A DNA stretch of 8,212 bases from Flavobacteriales bacterium (lineage in GTDB: Bacteria > Bacteroidota > Bacteroidia > Flavobacteriales_D > Crocinitomicaceae), in contig CANHBA010000092.1 of the NCBI GenBank assembly GCA_947458985.1, forward strand, positions 1 to 8,212, written 5' to 3'. Below, one piece after another: positions 7,545-8,212 of this stretch. A program made the translations under genes and the position numbers. Position 1 is the first letter of the stretch, and the number at the start of each line of letters is the position of its first letter. A model generated the notes under the pieces. It searched no databases, was not told the DNA's origin, and saw only the letters and a list, made by a program, of their open reading frames with translations.

Positions 7545-7988
7545 TTATTGTTTGGTGAGCGTCAGGTAGTCGGTACCACCGTTTCCGCCAGATACATCGA
7601 TGAGTTTGATTTCTGTTTCGGTATATGAAATGATATCCCAGTCGTCTGATAAATCGTCTAGTTTATTACTCACATTAAAGTTGATATTGAAATCGAGGTC
7701 GGCTAGGTTGTCGTCGTCGTTGCTATTGGAGTCTGTTACGGACCAACTACCGGCATACGGGTTAGAGTTGCTGCTCAGTAAGTCGGTTGCATTCAAAACG
7801 CCACTTTCTAAAAAGTCAAAACGAAAGGTGGCGAAATCTGCTGTTTCGTCGTCGCCATCGTCTATGTAACTACTCACTACCCAAGTACCATCCGTAGAAA
7901 TATTCGTGATTTGCTTTTGATTGCTCTGCCATTTGGAACATGCGCCAAGTAAGGCGAGAAGGCTAAGGGAAAGTAAGGTGGTTTTCAT
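7545..7988 (-). CDS. Small acidic lipoprotein, lipocalin-like
   Basis: The 147-residue product has a clear lipoprotein signal: K2, a Leu/Ser-rich hydrophobic core, and lipobox LGAC with the lipidated cysteine at C17. The mature part is very acidic (about 21 Asp and 4 Glu against 6 Lys/Arg). Its pattern is GTWVVSSY near the start, FRFDFLESG, GSWSVTD (80-86), an Asp/Asn-rich loop (84-99), SDDWDIISYTETEIKLI (115-131), and SGGNGGTDYLTL at the end. These alternating short strands with W and G landmarks resemble lipocalin-like lipoproteins common in Bacteroidota, a family without an assigned function. No acidic cluster follows the cysteine (C-S-K-W-Q), so the Bacteroidota signal for surface display appears absent and a periplasm-facing location is more likely. 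It converges on hemF with 4 bases between stops and diverges from the VOC gene. Ligand and role are unknown. Confidence 0.85.
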   Translation of the reverse strand: MKTTLLSLSLLALLGACSKWQSNQKQITNISTDGTWVVSSYIDDGDDETADFATFRFDFLESGVLNATDLLSSNSNPYAGSWSVTDSNSNDDDNLADLDFNINFNVSNKLDDLSDDWDIISYTETEIKLIDVSGGNGGTDYLTLTKQ

Positions 7989-7997
7989 TTGGGCTAT

Positions 7998-8005
7998 TAT
8001 TTTTG
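7998..8005 (+). promoter_or_regulatory. Possible -7 element for the VOC gene
   Basis: TATTTTTG matches TAnnTTTG on the plus strand and would give a leader of roughly 40 bases before the ATG at 8051. No TTTG or TTG sits at the proper -33 distance, and the region is rich in A and T, so a chance match is possible. A one-mismatch alternative, TATTTTCG (8039-8046), lies nearer the start. Confidence 0.3.
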
Positions 8006-8007
8006 TC

Positions 8008-8015
8008 CAAAATTA
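8008..8015 (-). promoter_or_regulatory. Probable lipoprotein gene promoter, -7 element
   Basis: On the minus strand TAATTTTG (8015 down to 8008) is an exact TAnnTTTG match, embedded in the same 11-mer CATTAATTTTG found before secA. Transcription would start near 8001-8004, about 15 bases before the ATG at 7988. The -33 position holds only a T-run (8037-8031), a partial match to TTTG. Confidence 0.5.
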
Positions 8016-8050
8016 ATGCTTTTTTGTAGTAAAAAAATTATTTTCGGTTC

Positions 8051-8212
8051 ATGTCACACATACACGGGATCCAGCACATAGGAGTAGCTGTTTCAGATAT
8101 GGAACGCACTTTGCCACTTTACCGACATTGGTTCGGCATGAACATACCTTTCTTTGATAGTATACAAGCAGCGCCATTGATGACGGTATTCACGCGCAAT
8201 GAAGTCATTACA
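8051..8212 (+). CDS. VOC (glyoxalase/dioxygenase) superfamily protein, N-terminal part
   Basis: Only the first 54 codons are present; the frame is still open at the window edge. The residues GIQHIGVAVSDMERTLPLYR, followed by HWFGMNIPFF, form the opening strand-helix-strand of a vicinal oxygen chelate module. H9 sits where these enzymes have their first metal ligand. Families sharing this opening include glyoxalase I, methylmalonyl-CoA epimerase, extradiol dioxygenases and 4-hydroxyphenylpyruvate dioxygenase, and the fragment is too short to choose among them. The ATG at 8051 gives the usual short lead-in before HIGVAV. It is divergent from the lipoprotein gene across a 62-base AT-rich gap. 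The superfamily call is fairly secure; the substrate is unknown. Confidence 0.75.
   Translation, partial: MSHIHGIQHIGVAVSDMERTLPLYRHWFGMNIPFFDSIQAAPLMTVFTRNEVIT

Noticed and set aside
7571..7581. CGGT-ACC-ACCG hairpin just past hemF
   Set aside because: It is only a 4-bp stem with no proper T-tract and lies inside the lipoprotein coding sequence.
8020..8037. T6/A7 inverted repeat in the divergent gap
   Set aside because: It is a pure A-T stem that would be weak as RNA, and is most simply explained by AT-rich promoter DNA.
1..8212. Search for CRISPR arrays, insertion sequences, tRNA/rRNA genes and phage genes
   Set aside because: No regularly spaced repeats, transposase motifs or tRNA-like cloverleaf were seen; nearly all bases are accounted for by the six genes.

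Overview
The window looks like ordinary chromosomal DNA from a member of the Bacteroidota. Four things point there. The SecA is about 1,100 residues long and carries the extra segment in its motor domain typical of that phylum. The GMP synthase is of the Bacteroidota type. Shine-Dalgarno sequences are absent ahead of the genes. Several gene starts are preceded by the Bacteroidota -7 promoter element TAnnTTTG. Genus or family cannot be fixed from what is visible.

Layout: secA (minus strand, complete) fills the left 3.3 kb. A gap of 87 bases separates it from a divergent, tightly packed plus-strand operon: guaA (GMP synthase), a gene for an exported protein with three LysM domains and a periplasmic-binding-protein-like domain, and hemF (oxygen-dependent coproporphyrinogen III oxidase). 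Within the operon there is a 1-base gap and then an 8-base overlap. A small acidic lipoprotein gene converges on hemF with only 4 bases between the stop codons, and its probable intrinsic terminator lies inside the hemF coding sequence. Beyond a 62-base divergent gap, a VOC (glyoxalase/dioxygenase fold) gene begins and runs off the right end.

How the genes relate: SecA drives Sec-dependent export, the route by which the LysM protein and the lipoprotein should leave the cytoplasm. GuaA and HemF are unrelated housekeeping enzymes (purine and heme synthesis) that share a transcription unit with the LysM protein. I see no pathway logic joining the three and infer only co-transcription.

No mobile element, CRISPR array, RNA gene or new multi-gene system is visible, and no gene-free stretch exceeds about 90 bases. 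The points most worth a second look are the LysM/binding-protein gene of unknown role, promoter placement that decides the secA start and suggests a leaderless guaA mRNA, an identical 11-base promoter core at two minus-strand genes, and the terminator embedded in hemF.
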